DNA of 23,397 nt from Alphaproteobacteria bacterium (GTDB lineage: Bacteria; Pseudomonadota; Alphaproteobacteria; Paracaedibacterales; CAIULA01), in assembly GCA_019751935.1 (NCBI GenBank), contig JAIEMR010000184.1, positions 1 through 23,397 of the forward strand, read 5' to 3'. Made by a program: the position numbers and the translations under genes. The notes below the pieces were generated by a model that had not been told where the DNA came from, did not search any database, and was given only the letters and a program-made list of their open reading frames with translations. Positions 7,044-14,825 of the stretch are shown here, one piece after another; the first letter of the stretch is position 1; the number at the start of each line of letters is the position of its first letter.

Positions 7044-7556
7044 TCAAACTCGCGAAGACAGCCAAATAGCTGCTTTAGAAATGGCTTGAATTGCGCTATT
7101 TAAAACAGGAAAACCAAGAGCATTTTCACCGCCCTCATCAATTGCAAAAGCTTTATGCTCAAGCTCTTCTTCATGGCACTGACGGATAAGGTTTTTTAAA
7201 TCTTCATGCTCGCCTGATAACTCTAGTTCATGCAATTGGTTTTGATAATGCTCATCAATCACTGTTTCAACAGCAATCGTACAGGCATGCGCTGTTTTCT
7301 CGCCCAATAAGGCAGTGACTACGCCGAGCGCATAACCACCAATATGCCAAATTGGCTGAAAAAGAGTTGGACGAACTTTGTTCTCAATGAGCAGTTGATT
7401 AAATTTTTTTAAATGCTCGGCCTCTTGATCGGCCATTTTTTTAATTGTCTCATCGTCTTTTAAAACAGCGAGCTGACCTTTGTAAATCCGAGTTGCCCCA
7501 TATTCTCCTGCTTGATTAACGCGGATTATTCGGTGGATATCTTTTTTCTGTTCCAT
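7044..7556 (-). CDS. coq7: Coq7-type demethoxyubiquinone hydroxylase (ubiquinone synthesis)
   Basis: This di-iron monooxygenase hydroxylates the demethoxyubiquinone ring in the late steps of ubiquinone synthesis and associates peripherally with the inner membrane. The chosen ATG at 7556 gives 170 residues; a longer frame from a TTG at 7604 adds nothing family-like. All six iron ligands can be placed: Glu18 (in NQAGEYGA), Glu45 and His48 (EAEH), Glu97 (in IAVETVIDEHY), and Glu131 and His134 (ELEH). The protein starts IHRIIRVNQAGEYGA, the hallmark of the family. Its first 31 bases overlap the end of dsbB, and no strong ribosome binding site precedes it, so translation is probably coupled to dsbB. 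It is the last gene of the dedA-dsbB-coq7 group, and ubiquinone is also the electron acceptor used by DsbB. Confidence 0.93.
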   Translation of the reverse strand: MEQKKDIHRIIRVNQAGEYGATRIYKGQLAVLKDDETIKKMADQEAEHLKKFNQLLIENKVRPTLFQPIWHIGGYALGVVTALLGEKTAHACTIAVETVIDEHYQNQLHELELSGEHEDLKNLIRQCHEEELEHKAFAIDEGGENALGFPVLNSAIQAISKAAIWLSSRV

Positions 7557-8032
7557 AAAAAGCCGATACTTATAAAAAGGAGTACCAATAAAATTGTGTT
7601 CCAAAGAGTAACAGAAACTCCAATAATTCGCCAGTTTACTTGATTACATTGAACAGATGGCTTTCCTTGAAAATGCTGTAATAGACGTTCTGCTTTTTCA
7701 TCCGCTGTTAAGCCTTGCAATTTGGATGAATTGATAGACTCACCCGAACATACCGCCGGCCCCTCCCACCAATGCCTCTCTACTCCAAGATGATAGAAAC
7801 TCAGACTAATTGCTCCAAAAATTAAAACTAATTTAATAAGAAAAATGTAACGCTTTGGATAAAAATAGAAGACCCCTGCAGTTATTAAAATTGCAACATA
7901 GACATATCGCAAATAAAGACAAAGGATGCAAGGTTTTATCTCAAACACATACTCTGCTCCCAAAGAAAAACAGAGAGAGATTAAGAAAAATAAAACAATC
8001 AATAGCCTATTGATTTTTTGGGAAAATAACAT
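7526..8032 (-). CDS. dsbB: DsbB-family disulfide bond formation protein
   Basis: DsbB reoxidises the periplasmic thiol oxidase DsbA and passes the electrons to quinone. The 168-residue protein has four membrane helices (about 9-29, 42-60, 62-82 and 137-160). The quinone-proximal pair is present as PCILC (Cys35, Cys38) after the first helix. The second, exchangeable pair sits in the large periplasmic loop as Cys95 (AVCSGE) and Cys129 (SVQCNQ). The spacing matches working DsbB proteins. Start and stop signals overlap its neighbours: the ATG (8032-8030) shares a base with the upstream dedA-type stop in TGATG, and coq7 begins 31 bases before its own stop. DsbA itself is not in the window. The cysteine-containing exported proteins encoded at 21344-22425 and 1716-2384 could be clients, which is inference. 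Confidence 0.9.
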   Translation of the reverse strand: MLFSQKINRLLIVLFFLISLCFSLGAEYVFEIKPCILCLYLRYVYVAILITAGVFYFYPKRYIFLIKLVLIFGAISLSFYHLGVERHWWEGPAVCSGESINSSKLQGLTADEKAERLLQHFQGKPSVQCNQVNWRIIGVSVTLWNTILLVLLFISIGFLWNRKKISTE

Positions 8033-8667
8033 CAGCTCACAAGTTTAAAAACAACAAACCCTGCAATTATTATGGCAAGCGAGCTTATCAAAAACAAGGT
8101 CAGATATTTCTCTATAAAGTCCTTTGCCCAAGGGCCAAACCACCATAGCAATGCTGCCAAAAGATAAAACCGAAAGGCTCTTGCGATGATGGAAGCTATT
8201 GTAAAAGTGACAAGATCAAAACGCGCCACTCCGCTCGCTATAGTGACAAGTTTATAAGGAATAGGCGTAAGCCCTTTTAAGGCAATAATCCAAAACCCCC
8301 ATTGTTCAAACCCTTGCTGAAATTTAGCAAACGCATCCGATAAATGATAAGTAGTTATAATCCACTCACCTATTGTCCCATACAAATAATAACCAATTGC
8401 ATAGCCAAGAAATCCGCCCAAAACAGAAGTTAAAACCCCTAAGAAAGCCAATCTCCACGCTAAAGAACGATTAGCAAGAAGCATAGGGATCATCAAAAGA
8501 TCAGGCGGCAGAGGAAAGAAAGAGCTTTCAGCAAAAGAAACCAAACAAAATATCCAAAGTGCTCTTGGGCTATTGGCACTTTCCAATATTTTGTAATAAA
8601 GGGAATAGATCCAACCTTTTTTTCTTTTCTTCTCTTGACTCTCGTCAATAGCTGCATACACTTGCAT
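8032..8667 (-). CDS. DedA/YqaA-family membrane protein
   Basis: The 211-residue inner-membrane protein carries the DedA/SNARE-associated fold. Helices with the conserved acidic entry motif FAESSFFPLPPD (about 45-56) come first, then the glycine-rich VLGGFLGYAIGYYLYG (about 82-97) and the re-entrant motif GLTPIPYKLVTIASGVARF (about 132-150) with its basic residue. The ESSFFPLPPD and TPIPYK variants identify the YqaA branch rather than classical DedA. Family members are linked to lipid scrambling/flipping and membrane homeostasis; the exact cargo of the YqaA branch is not established. The start ATG at 8667 has an AAGGATTGGAA region just upstream. The gene is followed by dsbB with a one-base start/stop overlap and lies 62 bases downstream of the response regulator, on the same strand. 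Confidence 0.87.
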   Translation of the reverse strand: MQVYAAIDESQEKKRKKGWIYSLYYKILESANSPRALWIFCLVSFAESSFFPLPPDLLMIPMLLANRSLAWRLAFLGVLTSVLGGFLGYAIGYYLYGTIGEWIITTYHLSDAFAKFQQGFEQWGFWIIALKGLTPIPYKLVTIASGVARFDLVTFTIASIIARAFRFYLLAALLWWFGPWAKDFIEKYLTLFLISSLAIIIAGFVVFKLVS

Positions 8668-8729
8668 AAAATTCCAATCCTTACATCAAAAACTTTTGCA
8701 AGTCTAACAACAACCCTTTAAAACTTCAA

Positions 8730-9488
8730 CTAACACGCAGTCTTTAGATTAATGCAAGCCGAATCTTGAGCCGTGTTTGGCAAAACCACAACAGTAGACC
8801 AATAATCCACAAGTCCAATCATGTTTTTTTGAAAAACATCATAATCAAATGATTTACTGATATAGCCAGAAGCTTGATTTTTATAGACCGTAATCATTTC
8901 TTGAACGCTAATACTATTGGTTAAGATAATAACTGGAATATCTTGAATTTCTCTATCCCTTTTTATTTCTTTTAAAACTGTCTGACCGTCTCTTTTCGGA
9001 ATATTCAGATCAAGCAACACAATATCAGGCCTTGGGAAATCAACATTCATAGTTTTATATCTTAAAAACTCAATGGCTTGTGCACCATCATGAACACAAA
9101 AAATATGGACTTTATGATCCGCAGCTTCTAAGGCTCTTCTTGTTAATAACTCATCTGTTGGGTCATCTTCGACCAACAAAATACTTAAAGGTTTTTCAAG
9201 GTTATGGGAAATTATATCCGTATTGATTTTCTCACCCTTTTTTTGCTGAATCGCTTGAAATCCATCGAAGAAATATTGAGAAGGCACCCCATAAAGCTGG
9301 CCAATATGGTATAACATCCCAGCTGAAATCCGGCTTTGGGCTTGTTCATATTTTTGAATCTGTTGATGTGAAACAGAAAGCCTTTCTGCCACATAAGCCA
9401 AAGTCATACCCAGTTTCTGTCTTTTTTCTCTTAGTCTTTTGCCAACATAGACGTCTAATTCTTTTATTTCCTCAGTACGGTTTTCCAT
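8730..9488 (-). CDS. XRE-type HTH fused to an Rcp1-like response regulator receiver domain
   Basis: The 252-residue product joins two modules not usually found in this order. Residues 13-75 are a Cro/C1-type (XRE) helix-turn-helix of the kind common in alphaproteobacteria (VGKRLREKRQKLGMTLAYVA, SVSHQQIQKYEQ, ending in VPSQYFFDGF). Residues 102-232 are a CheY-like receiver: acidic pocket Asp108/Asp109 (LVEDDP), phospho-acceptor Asp160 (LLDLNIP), switch Thr190 (ILTNS) and Lys212 (SKSF). The closing VDYWSTVVVLP is typical of Rcp1-type regulators paired with phytochrome-like kinases. The ATG at 9488 has AAGGAAA at a good distance. The gene begins 10 bases after the stop of the histidine kinase gene, so the two very likely form a two-component pair in which phosphorylation controls DNA binding by the XRE domain. 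The target genes are unknown. Confidence 0.88.
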   Translation of the reverse strand: MENRTEEIKELDVYVGKRLREKRQKLGMTLAYVAERLSVSHQQIQKYEQAQSRISAGMLYHIGQLYGVPSQYFFDGFQAIQQKKGEKINTDIISHNLEKPLSILLVEDDPTDELLTRRALEAADHKVHIFCVHDGAQAIEFLRYKTMNVDFPRPDIVLLDLNIPKRDGQTVLKEIKRDREIQDIPVIILTNSISVQEMITVYKNQASGYISKSFDYDVFQKNMIGLVDYWSTVVVLPNTAQDSACINLKTAC

Positions 9489-9498
9489 TGTTATTTCC

Positions 9499-11562
9499 TT
9501 ATGCGGTAAGTTTATGTCTGATTAACCCAGAAGGAAGAGAAAAATAAAATTCAGCTCCATCTTCTTTGTTAGATCTAACGCCAATCTCATTTCCTCCATG
9601 AGATTCTACGACTTTTTTGCAAAGAGCCAGTCCAATGCCAGATCCTTCGTATTTCTCTTTTCCATGCAACCGTTCAAACATCTGAAATACTTTTTGATGG
9701 TATTCATCAGAGATTCCAAGTCCATTATCTTTGACAGTAAAATGCCAAAATCCATTCAAACTGGTAGCATCAATTTTAATCACTGGATCTTTTTCTGAAC
9801 GAAACTTAATTGCATTCTCAATCAAATTTCTAAACAGCTGAGTGAGCTGAGTATAATCTCCGTAAATCTCTGGCAGATATGACGTCTCTATAGTAACGTG
9901 GTTTTCTTCTATTGTTGAGGTCAGTGTTTCCTTTATTTCTTCTATAAGGTCACTAATTGAAACAATAGTGTGATGAAGATTATTTGAATCTACCTTTGAA
10001 TAAACCAGAATGTCTTCAATTAACACTCTCATTCTTTCCACTCCCTTTCGCACATAACTAAAATATTCTTGAGTTATTTCATCAAAATTACCTGCGTTAT
10101 GACGATGGATAAGATGGACAAAGCTTGAAATGGTACGTAATGGTTCTTTGATGTCATGAGAACAAATATAAGCGAATCTCTCCAATTCACTGTTGGATCT
10201 TTTAAGTCCATCAATCATCTTTTGCATTTTTATTTCTATATTTTTTCGTTCAGTGATGATCTCTGCAAAAAGAATCATTCCTCCTATCATTTTATTAGAT
10301 TTGTACCAAGGATGTGCTTCCCATTTTAACCACATAGAAGTACCATCTGCTCTTACAAACTCAACTTCATCTATTTTTTCTACTTTTCCTTGTAAGCAGC
10401 GTTGATGCACAACTCTCCATTCTGCAGGAATATTGGGAGAAACGTCGTAATAATGTTTTCCTACGATTTCCTTACCTTCCAAATTATAATCTCTACGCCA
10501 TGCTTTACTGGTTAAAAGATAATGAAGATTCCGATCAAACATAGCAACAGCAGCTGGCGTATTTTCTATAAAAAGTTTTAATATTTGCTCCATTTCCAGT
10601 TGAAGCTGAACATGATGTTGGACTTGCACCACATTTCCAATGGTTGCCATAAGAGGCTGTAGGAAGCTCTGTATTTCACTATTATATCCACCAGATCTAT
10701 TCGCAAGTCCTATTAAGGCTATTAATTTGCCGTTTACCTTAATAGGGATCCCTATAAAATTGTCTAAAAGAAGTAAATTTAAAGAAAGTTCATCAGAATG
10801 AAAATTACGAATATCATTAATAAGCAAGGTTTCTTTAGAATTAACAACTTGCTCTAAAAGCTTTTCCATACATAAAATCTTTTTCTCTAGATCTTTGTCA
10901 GCTTGCTCAGAGTTGACGCTTAAATTTTCCTGATCCGTTGCCACCTTAAAGGAGAGAGATTTAACATATGGCTTATTTTCTTCATTTTCTAACACTTCTC
11001 CAATAAGTCCATATTCACTATTTGTCAGTCTAACTATTGTCTCTATTAAATGAATGGAGATTTCATTGTAATTATCTTTTTGAAACTGTCCTGATTGGCA
11101 ATAATTAATCGCAGATAACAAATTATCAGTCAGTTCCAGTTCTTTTTCAGTTTGCTTAAGCCTGCTAACATCGGTGTGTGTACCAACCATCCGAATGGGA
11201 TGCCCATTCGCATCTCTTATAACAACTTTGCCTTTTATCAAAAACCAAAACCACTGACCTGACTTATGCTTTTCCCGGCAGAGAACCTCCAAGGTCTCTG
11301 TTTTCCCATTAAAATGATTTTCTAAACCAGAATTGAACTGCTCAATATCATCGGGATGAATCAAGTTACTCCATGATTTCATATCCCAAATTGAGCACTC
11401 TTCAGCTGAATAGCCTAACGATCGGGATATATGGGGAGAACAACACAACCCACCAGATTGCAAATCCCAATCCCAAAATCCCACATTAAATGACGAATGG
11501 AATTCAGAGCCTTTTGCTTCATTAAAAGAAATTATATTCGATTGTGTAGCAAGCGTTTTCAT
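9499..11562 (-). CDS. Cytosolic PAS-GAF-PAS sensor histidine kinase
   Basis: The 687-residue kinase has no membrane segment. The domains in order are a PAS/PAC fold (about 24-135: FWDWDLQSGGLCCSP, HPDDIEQF, VGTHTDVSRLK); a GAF domain (about 146-312: IVRLTNSEYGLIG, FIGIPIKVNGKLIALIGLAN); a second PAS (about 325-440: FIENTPAAVAMFDRNL); HisKA with the H-box ICSHDIKEPLR (phospho-acceptor His469); and HATPase_c with the N-box LFRNLIENAIKF (Asn583), G1 DNGLGI (612-617), F-box VFQMFERL and G2 GSGIGLALCK. The SELERFAYICSHDIKEPLR section is characteristic of phytochrome-like and bacteriophytochrome-derived kinases, but the GAF region shows no conserved chromophore cysteine environment that would prove light sensing. 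The ATG at 11562 follows GAGGTAAGGT. The partner is the XRE-REC protein encoded 10 bases downstream. The signal is unknown. Confidence 0.92.
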   Translation of the reverse strand: MKTLATQSNIISFNEAKGSEFHSSFNVGFWDWDLQSGGLCCSPHISRSLGYSAEECSIWDMKSWSNLIHPDDIEQFNSGLENHFNGKTETLEVLCREKHKSGQWFWFLIKGKVVIRDANGHPIRMVGTHTDVSRLKQTEKELELTDNLLSAINYCQSGQFQKDNYNEISIHLIETIVRLTNSEYGLIGEVLENEENKPYVKSLSFKVATDQENLSVNSEQADKDLEKKILCMEKLLEQVVNSKETLLINDIRNFHSDELSLNLLLLDNFIGIPIKVNGKLIALIGLANRSGGYNSEIQSFLQPLMATIGNVVQVQHHVQLQLEMEQILKLFIENTPAAVAMFDRNLHYLLTSKAWRRDYNLEGKEIVGKHYYDVSPNIPAEWRVVHQRCLQGKVEKIDEVEFVRADGTSMWLKWEAHPWYKSNKMIGGMILFAEIITERKNIEIKMQKMIDGLKRSNSELERFAYICSHDIKEPLRTISSFVHLIHRHNAGNFDEITQEYFSYVRKGVERMRVLIEDILVYSKVDSNNLHHTIVSISDLIEEIKETLTSTIEENHVTIETSYLPEIYGDYTQLTQLFRNLIENAIKFRSEKDPVIKIDATSLNGFWHFTVKDNGLGISDEYHQKVFQMFERLHGKEKYEGSGIGLALCKKVVESHGGNEIGVRSNKEDGAEFYFSLPSGLIRHKLTA

Positions 11563-11779
11563 ACCTTACCTCATATACATTTCCCTTAAAATGAAAAATT
11601 CAATTTATTTTTTAAATCAAAACAATTTCTGCTGTTTTCTCAAATGTTTAAGAATGTTTTTTCAAATCCTTAGCTATAATTAGCTTAGATATCAACTTAT
11701 GGTTGAGTGAATATCACATTTTTTTATGCATATCTAGTCATTTTTTAGTGAGATTTTTTGAAGGCACTTAATCCCAAGC

Positions 11780-11816
11780 AAAAACACTTCTGTTAATTAC
11801 TGAGTTATTAAAAGTG
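11780..11816 (-). terminator. Possible Rho-independent terminator after pgsA
   Basis: Read on the minus strand, CACTT-TTAAT, a loop of about nine bases, ATTAA and AAGTG form a roughly ten-pair hairpin with a three-base bulge, followed directly by five T. The hairpin begins within the last codons of pgsA. The stem is AT-rich, so efficiency is doubtful. Its position would separate uvrC-pgsA transcription from the histidine kinase gene about 220 bases further on. Confidence 0.32.
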
Positions 11817-12359
11817 CTTTATACCCGCTTTGAAATAATCAAAACCACTAATCAAGGTCATCACCGCGGCCACCCAAAGCATACCTTCGCCTACCCACAA
11901 AAAAGGATTTCCAAACGTTGGTGTATCACCTAAAAGTAAAAGGCTAATTGCTAACATCTGAACTGCTGTTTTCCATTTAGCAAAAGTTGTCACTGGCATA
12001 TTTACTTTTAATTCACTTAAGAACTCTCTAAGGCCAGAAACCATGATTTCACGGCAAAGAATAATAATAGCCGGCATTAAAGTAAAATGACTAATCCGAC
12101 CAAATCCTGCCAACATAAGCAATGTGGAAGCCACAAGAAGCTTATCAGCTACAGGATCCAAAAATTGACCAATTTTTGTGGTTTGCGACCAGATTCTAGC
12201 CACATAACCATCTAAAAAATCTGTAAAACAAGCAACAATAAATGCAAGAGCTGCAACCCATCTTCCCACGACACTCTGCGTATAAAAGGCTCCCATCATA
12301 ATCGGGATTAAACCGATACGCGCCAAAGTTAAAAGATTGGGAACTGTTGATAACATCAT
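11808..12359 (-). CDS. pgsA: CDP-diacylglycerol-glycerol-3-phosphate 3-phosphatidyltransferase
   Basis: This enzyme makes phosphatidylglycerol phosphate from CDP-diacylglycerol and glycerol-3-phosphate, the committed step to phosphatidylglycerol and cardiolipin in the inner membrane. The CDP-alcohol phosphotransferase signature D-x2-DG-x2-AR-x8-G-x3-D-x3-D is visible as DFLDGYVAR followed by GQFLDPVADK (about residues 47-73 from the chosen start). Several membrane helices surround it. The start was taken at the ATG at 12359, which gives MMLSTVPNLLTLARI, the usual beginning of the family; the adjacent ATG at 12356 is equally possible. A GTG at 12404 would add 15 residues. The resulting 183 residues is a typical length. 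It lies about 100 bases downstream of uvrC on the same strand, a pairing common in alphaproteobacteria, and the two are likely co-transcribed. Confidence 0.92.
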   Translation of the reverse strand: MMLSTVPNLLTLARIGLIPIMMGAFYTQSVVGRWVAALAFIVACFTDFLDGYVARIWSQTTKIGQFLDPVADKLLVASTLLMLAGFGRISHFTLMPAIIILCREIMVSGLREFLSELKVNMPVTTFAKWKTAVQMLAISLLLLGDTPTFGNPFLWVGEGMLWVAAVMTLISGFDYFKAGIKHF

Positions 12360-12455
12360 TTGTGTAAAAAATATCCTTAATCTCTTGAATGTAATGTAAT
12401 TCACCCAGTTTGTTAACCCTAATTTATCATTTAGAAAAAATTGAAAATCACAACA

Positions 12456-14309
12456 TTACTGTTCATGAAAATATTGATAAATCTTTAGGGCAACTGATTT
12501 ATTGATCCCCTCTACAAGTTGTAAATCGGTAAGACCTGCATGAGCCACACCTTGGGCTGAACCAAAATACTGCAATAATTTTTTCTTACGAAGAGCGCCA
12601 ATTCCAGGAATATTATCAAGTTGTGATTGTCCTATCTTTTTTTGCCTTTTGCTGCGATGTGTCCCAATTGCAAAGCGGTGAGCTTCATCTCTTAATCTCT
12701 GCAAAAAATGAAGAACTGGGCTATTTTCTGGCAACGAAATAGGATCTTTGCCTGGCATAAAAAACCTTTCTTTTCCAGCATTTCTCTCAGGCCCCTTGGC
12801 TATGGCGACAACCGGCAGATCCAATTCCATCTCCTGAAGGCATGTTAGAACTGTTGATAATTGCCCTTCTCCTCCATCAATTAACAAAAGATCAGGCAAA
12901 ACCCATTCTTCTTTGTGTGCAAAACGCCGTTTCATAACCTCACGCATCATACCATAATCATCTCCTTTCCCTTTCAAAGTTTGGATGGCGAATTTCCGGT
13001 AAGACTTTTTATCGAATCCTTGTTGATTTGCCACAACCATAACCCCATAAGCATCCGTACCTTGGATATGGCTATTGTCATAAATTTCTATTCTTGTCGG
13101 GATTTTGGATAACTCAAAATGCTCTGTAATTTGGCTGAAAATTTTCACAACAGAAGCAGACTCAGACTGTTTTCTTTCAAGACTTGCTTTGGCATTTGAA
13201 AAAGCGTGATCAATGAGTTCTTTTTTCAAACCCAACTTAGGAACCTCCCATGCTGTTGATTGTTTGTGTTTTTCTTTAAAAGCTTCCTTAATTAATTTCA
13301 ACTCTTCTGGCTCATGATTCATCAACACAACAGGCGCAGGAGCCCTTTCTGCATAAAATTGTGTCAAAAAAGCAGACATACTTGCTTTAGGAGTCTCTTC
13401 AAAAGTATGCGCTAACATAAAGGATTCGGTTCCAAAATTACGGCCATATCTAAAAAAGAAAATTTGCACACATGTTTTACCGCCTATCTGGGCAAGAGCA
13501 ATAACATCGGCATCCTTAATGCCACTTACATTAATTCTTTGCCGCGATTGGATTTGAGTTAAAAGATGGATTCGATCCCGGTAACTAGCTGCTTTCTCAA
13601 ATTCTAAAGCTTCACTGGCCTCAGTCATTTTTTCAGCCAATTGCTCTTGCACTAAACCAGCTCTGCCCAGCAAAAAGTCCTCTGCCTGATTTATAGCTTC
13701 TTTATATTCTATTTCCGAAATTTTCCCAACGCACGGAGCTGCACACCTTTTGATGTGATATTGCAAACAAGGCCGCGTTCGAGCTGCAAAGTAATTATCA
13801 TTACAATTGCGGATTTGAAATAATTTTTGCAAAGTCAAAATGGTCTCATCGACCGCCATAATAGATGCAAAAGGCCCATAATAAGACCCTTTGATGGTTT
13901 GAGGACCACGATGTTTAACAATACGGGGATAAGGATGATCTTTGGTCAAAAGGATATAAGGGAACGATTTATCATCTTTGAGTAGCACATTGTAACGAGG
14001 TTGCAGCTTCTTTATTAAATTGCTTTCAAGCAATAAAGCTTCTATCTCTGTATGTGTGATAACAACTTCAACACTATGAAGCTCAGCAATCATCCGCTGT
14101 AAACGGTTTGGTAGCTTTTGAACATGACAATAAGAAACCACCCTTTTCTTTAGATTTTTAGCTTTTCCAATATAAAGAATCTCTTGTTTTTGGCTAAGCA
14201 TCCGATAAATACCTGGATTCGAGGGCAAAGTTTTTACAAAATTACGTAAAATTTCAGCGCCTCTTTCGAGAGTTTCTGATAGATTTGATGGGATTTCGTT
14301 ATCTGACAT
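12456..14309 (-). CDS. uvrC: UvrABC system protein C (excinuclease subunit)
   Basis: UvrC makes the two incisions flanking a bulky DNA lesion in nucleotide excision repair. The 617-residue product is the usual length and shows every expected part. The N-terminal GIY-YIG nuclease (residues 28-110) has GIY at 33-35 and YIG at 46-48 and makes the 3' cut. A cysteine-bearing segment follows (RTRPCLQYHIKRCAAPCVG). A UVR coiled-coil motif that contacts UvrB is near 205-240 (ASEALEFEKAASYRDRI). The RNase H-like endonuclease domain, which makes the 5' cut, has IEIYDNSHIQGTDAYGVMV and LLLIDGGEGQL. Tandem helix-hairpin-helix motifs close the protein (NIPGIGALRKKKLL, LVEGINKSVALKIY). The gene is the first of the long minus-strand block and is transcribed away from the DnaA-box-rich gap. 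No alphaproteobacterial-type LexA box was seen upstream. Confidence 0.97.
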   Translation of the reverse strand: MSDNEIPSNLSETLERGAEILRNFVKTLPSNPGIYRMLSQKQEILYIGKAKNLKKRVVSYCHVQKLPNRLQRMIAELHSVEVVITHTEIEALLLESNLIKKLQPRYNVLLKDDKSFPYILLTKDHPYPRIVKHRGPQTIKGSYYGPFASIMAVDETILTLQKLFQIRNCNDNYFAARTRPCLQYHIKRCAAPCVGKISEIEYKEAINQAEDFLLGRAGLVQEQLAEKMTEASEALEFEKAASYRDRIHLLTQIQSRQRINVSGIKDADVIALAQIGGKTCVQIFFFRYGRNFGTESFMLAHTFEETPKASMSAFLTQFYAERAPAPVVLMNHEPEELKLIKEAFKEKHKQSTAWEVPKLGLKKELIDHAFSNAKASLERKQSESASVVKIFSQITEHFELSKIPTRIEIYDNSHIQGTDAYGVMVVANQQGFDKKSYRKFAIQTLKGKGDDYGMMREVMKRRFAHKEEWVLPDLLLIDGGEGQLSTVLTCLQEMELDLPVVAIAKGPERNAGKERFFMPGKDPISLPENSPVLHFLQRLRDEAHRFAIGTHRSKRQKKIGQSQLDNIPGIGALRKKKLLQYFGSAQGVAHAGLTDLQLVEGINKSVALKIYQYFHEQ

Positions 14310-14446
14310 TTAAAGCTAAGCTCAATTTACAAAACATTCCTTACTAAAAGCACAGAATGATCCCTCATCAAAAGAAATATTTTTTGCCTGGTATATCCTC
14401 ATAAATTTGTAGCATGAACACAAAAAATGCCTTTTAAAATAACCTA

Positions 14447-14461
14447 TTAACAAACAGTTAA
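14447..14461. promoter_or_regulatory. TTAA-N7-TTAA motif (CtrA-type site)
   Basis: An exact TTAA-CAAACAG-TTAA matches the full CtrA recognition sequence known from Caulobacter. It ends three bases before a DnaA-box-like 9-mer. In Caulobacter, CtrA sites inside the origin block initiation when occupied. Whether this lineage has CtrA cannot be seen here, and the motif can occur by chance in AT-rich DNA. Confidence 0.35.
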
Positions 14462-14464
14462 TTT

Positions 14465-14487
14465 TTATCCACGGAATCTGTGGATAA
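14465..14487. promoter_or_regulatory. Pair of inverted DnaA boxes
   Basis: TTATCCACG (14465-14473, plus) and TGTGGATAA (14479-14487, which is TTATCCACA on the minus strand) face each other with five bases between them. The second is a perfect consensus DnaA box. Facing high-affinity boxes are common in origins and in DnaA-regulated promoters. A weaker copy (TGTGGACAT) follows at 14491-14499. Confidence 0.6.
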
Positions 14488-14586
14488 CCTTGTGGACATT
14501 TTGTGGGCTACTTTAAAAATGCTAAGCAAAGCCTCATGTTTATAGCCTGTGCTCAAGCTTTAAGCTCGAAAAATAAGCATTTGTTT

Positions 14587-14601
14587 TTAAATGATTTTTA
14601 A
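14587..14601. promoter_or_regulatory. Second TTAA-N7-TTAA motif (CtrA-type site)
   Basis: TTAA-ATGATTT-TTAA is a second exact match to the CtrA consensus in the same gap, inside a strongly AT-rich tract. A third, imperfect version (TTAA-N7-TTAG) lies near 14626-14640. Two full sites within 155 bases exceed chance expectation for this composition by rough reasoning, but no genome-wide count was possible. Confidence 0.3.
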
Positions 14602-14667
14602 TATTAGCAAGGAAACACAAAGACTTTAAAAAAATTTTAGAAAAACATTTCTCCTTTTTTTAGCACC

Positions 14668-14676
14668 TGTGCATAA
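14668..14676 (-). promoter_or_regulatory. DnaA box, TTATGCACA
   Basis: TGTGCATAA on the plus strand is TTATGCACA on the minus strand, matching the relaxed DnaA consensus TTATNCACA. It lies about 180 bases to the right of the inverted pair, on the other side of an AT-rich tract. Confidence 0.5.
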
Positions 14677-14825
14677 CTTTCCACTTACCACTTCAAATTT
14701 AATTCAAAATTTAAACGATTTTATCCCTAATTTATTCTCATAAATTTTCGGCAAGATAGTTTCAGTTAATATGTTTTTATGGTAACAATTAAGATATCAA
14801 TTTAAACAACAGAGAGCTTTGAGTT

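Larger units (their letters stand above)
14310..14825. other. Candidate replication origin: AT-rich gap with DnaA-box-like and CtrA-type motifs
   Basis: This is the longest gene-free stretch in the window and lies between divergent uvrC and lipA. DnaA-box-like 9-mers are a perfect TTATCCACA on the minus strand (14479-14487), TTATCCACG (14465-14473, one mismatch), TTATGCACA on the minus strand (14668-14676, fits TTATNCACA), and weaker forms at 14491-14499 and 14721-14729. Two exact TTAA-N7-TTAA motifs, the CtrA consensus of Caulobacter-type alphaproteobacteria, occur at 14447-14461 and 14587-14601; the first ends three bases before a DnaA box. Very AT-rich tracts (14574-14640 and 14690-14750) could serve for unwinding. 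Genes on both sides point away from the gap. Origin function is inference. The region must also contain the uvrC and lipA promoters, so regulation by DnaA or CtrA of these genes is a simpler alternative. Confidence 0.5.

Noticed and set aside
14310..14440. SOS (LexA) box upstream of uvrC
   Set aside because: A single GTTC half-site is present, but the second half at the alphaproteobacterial spacing of seven bases is not.
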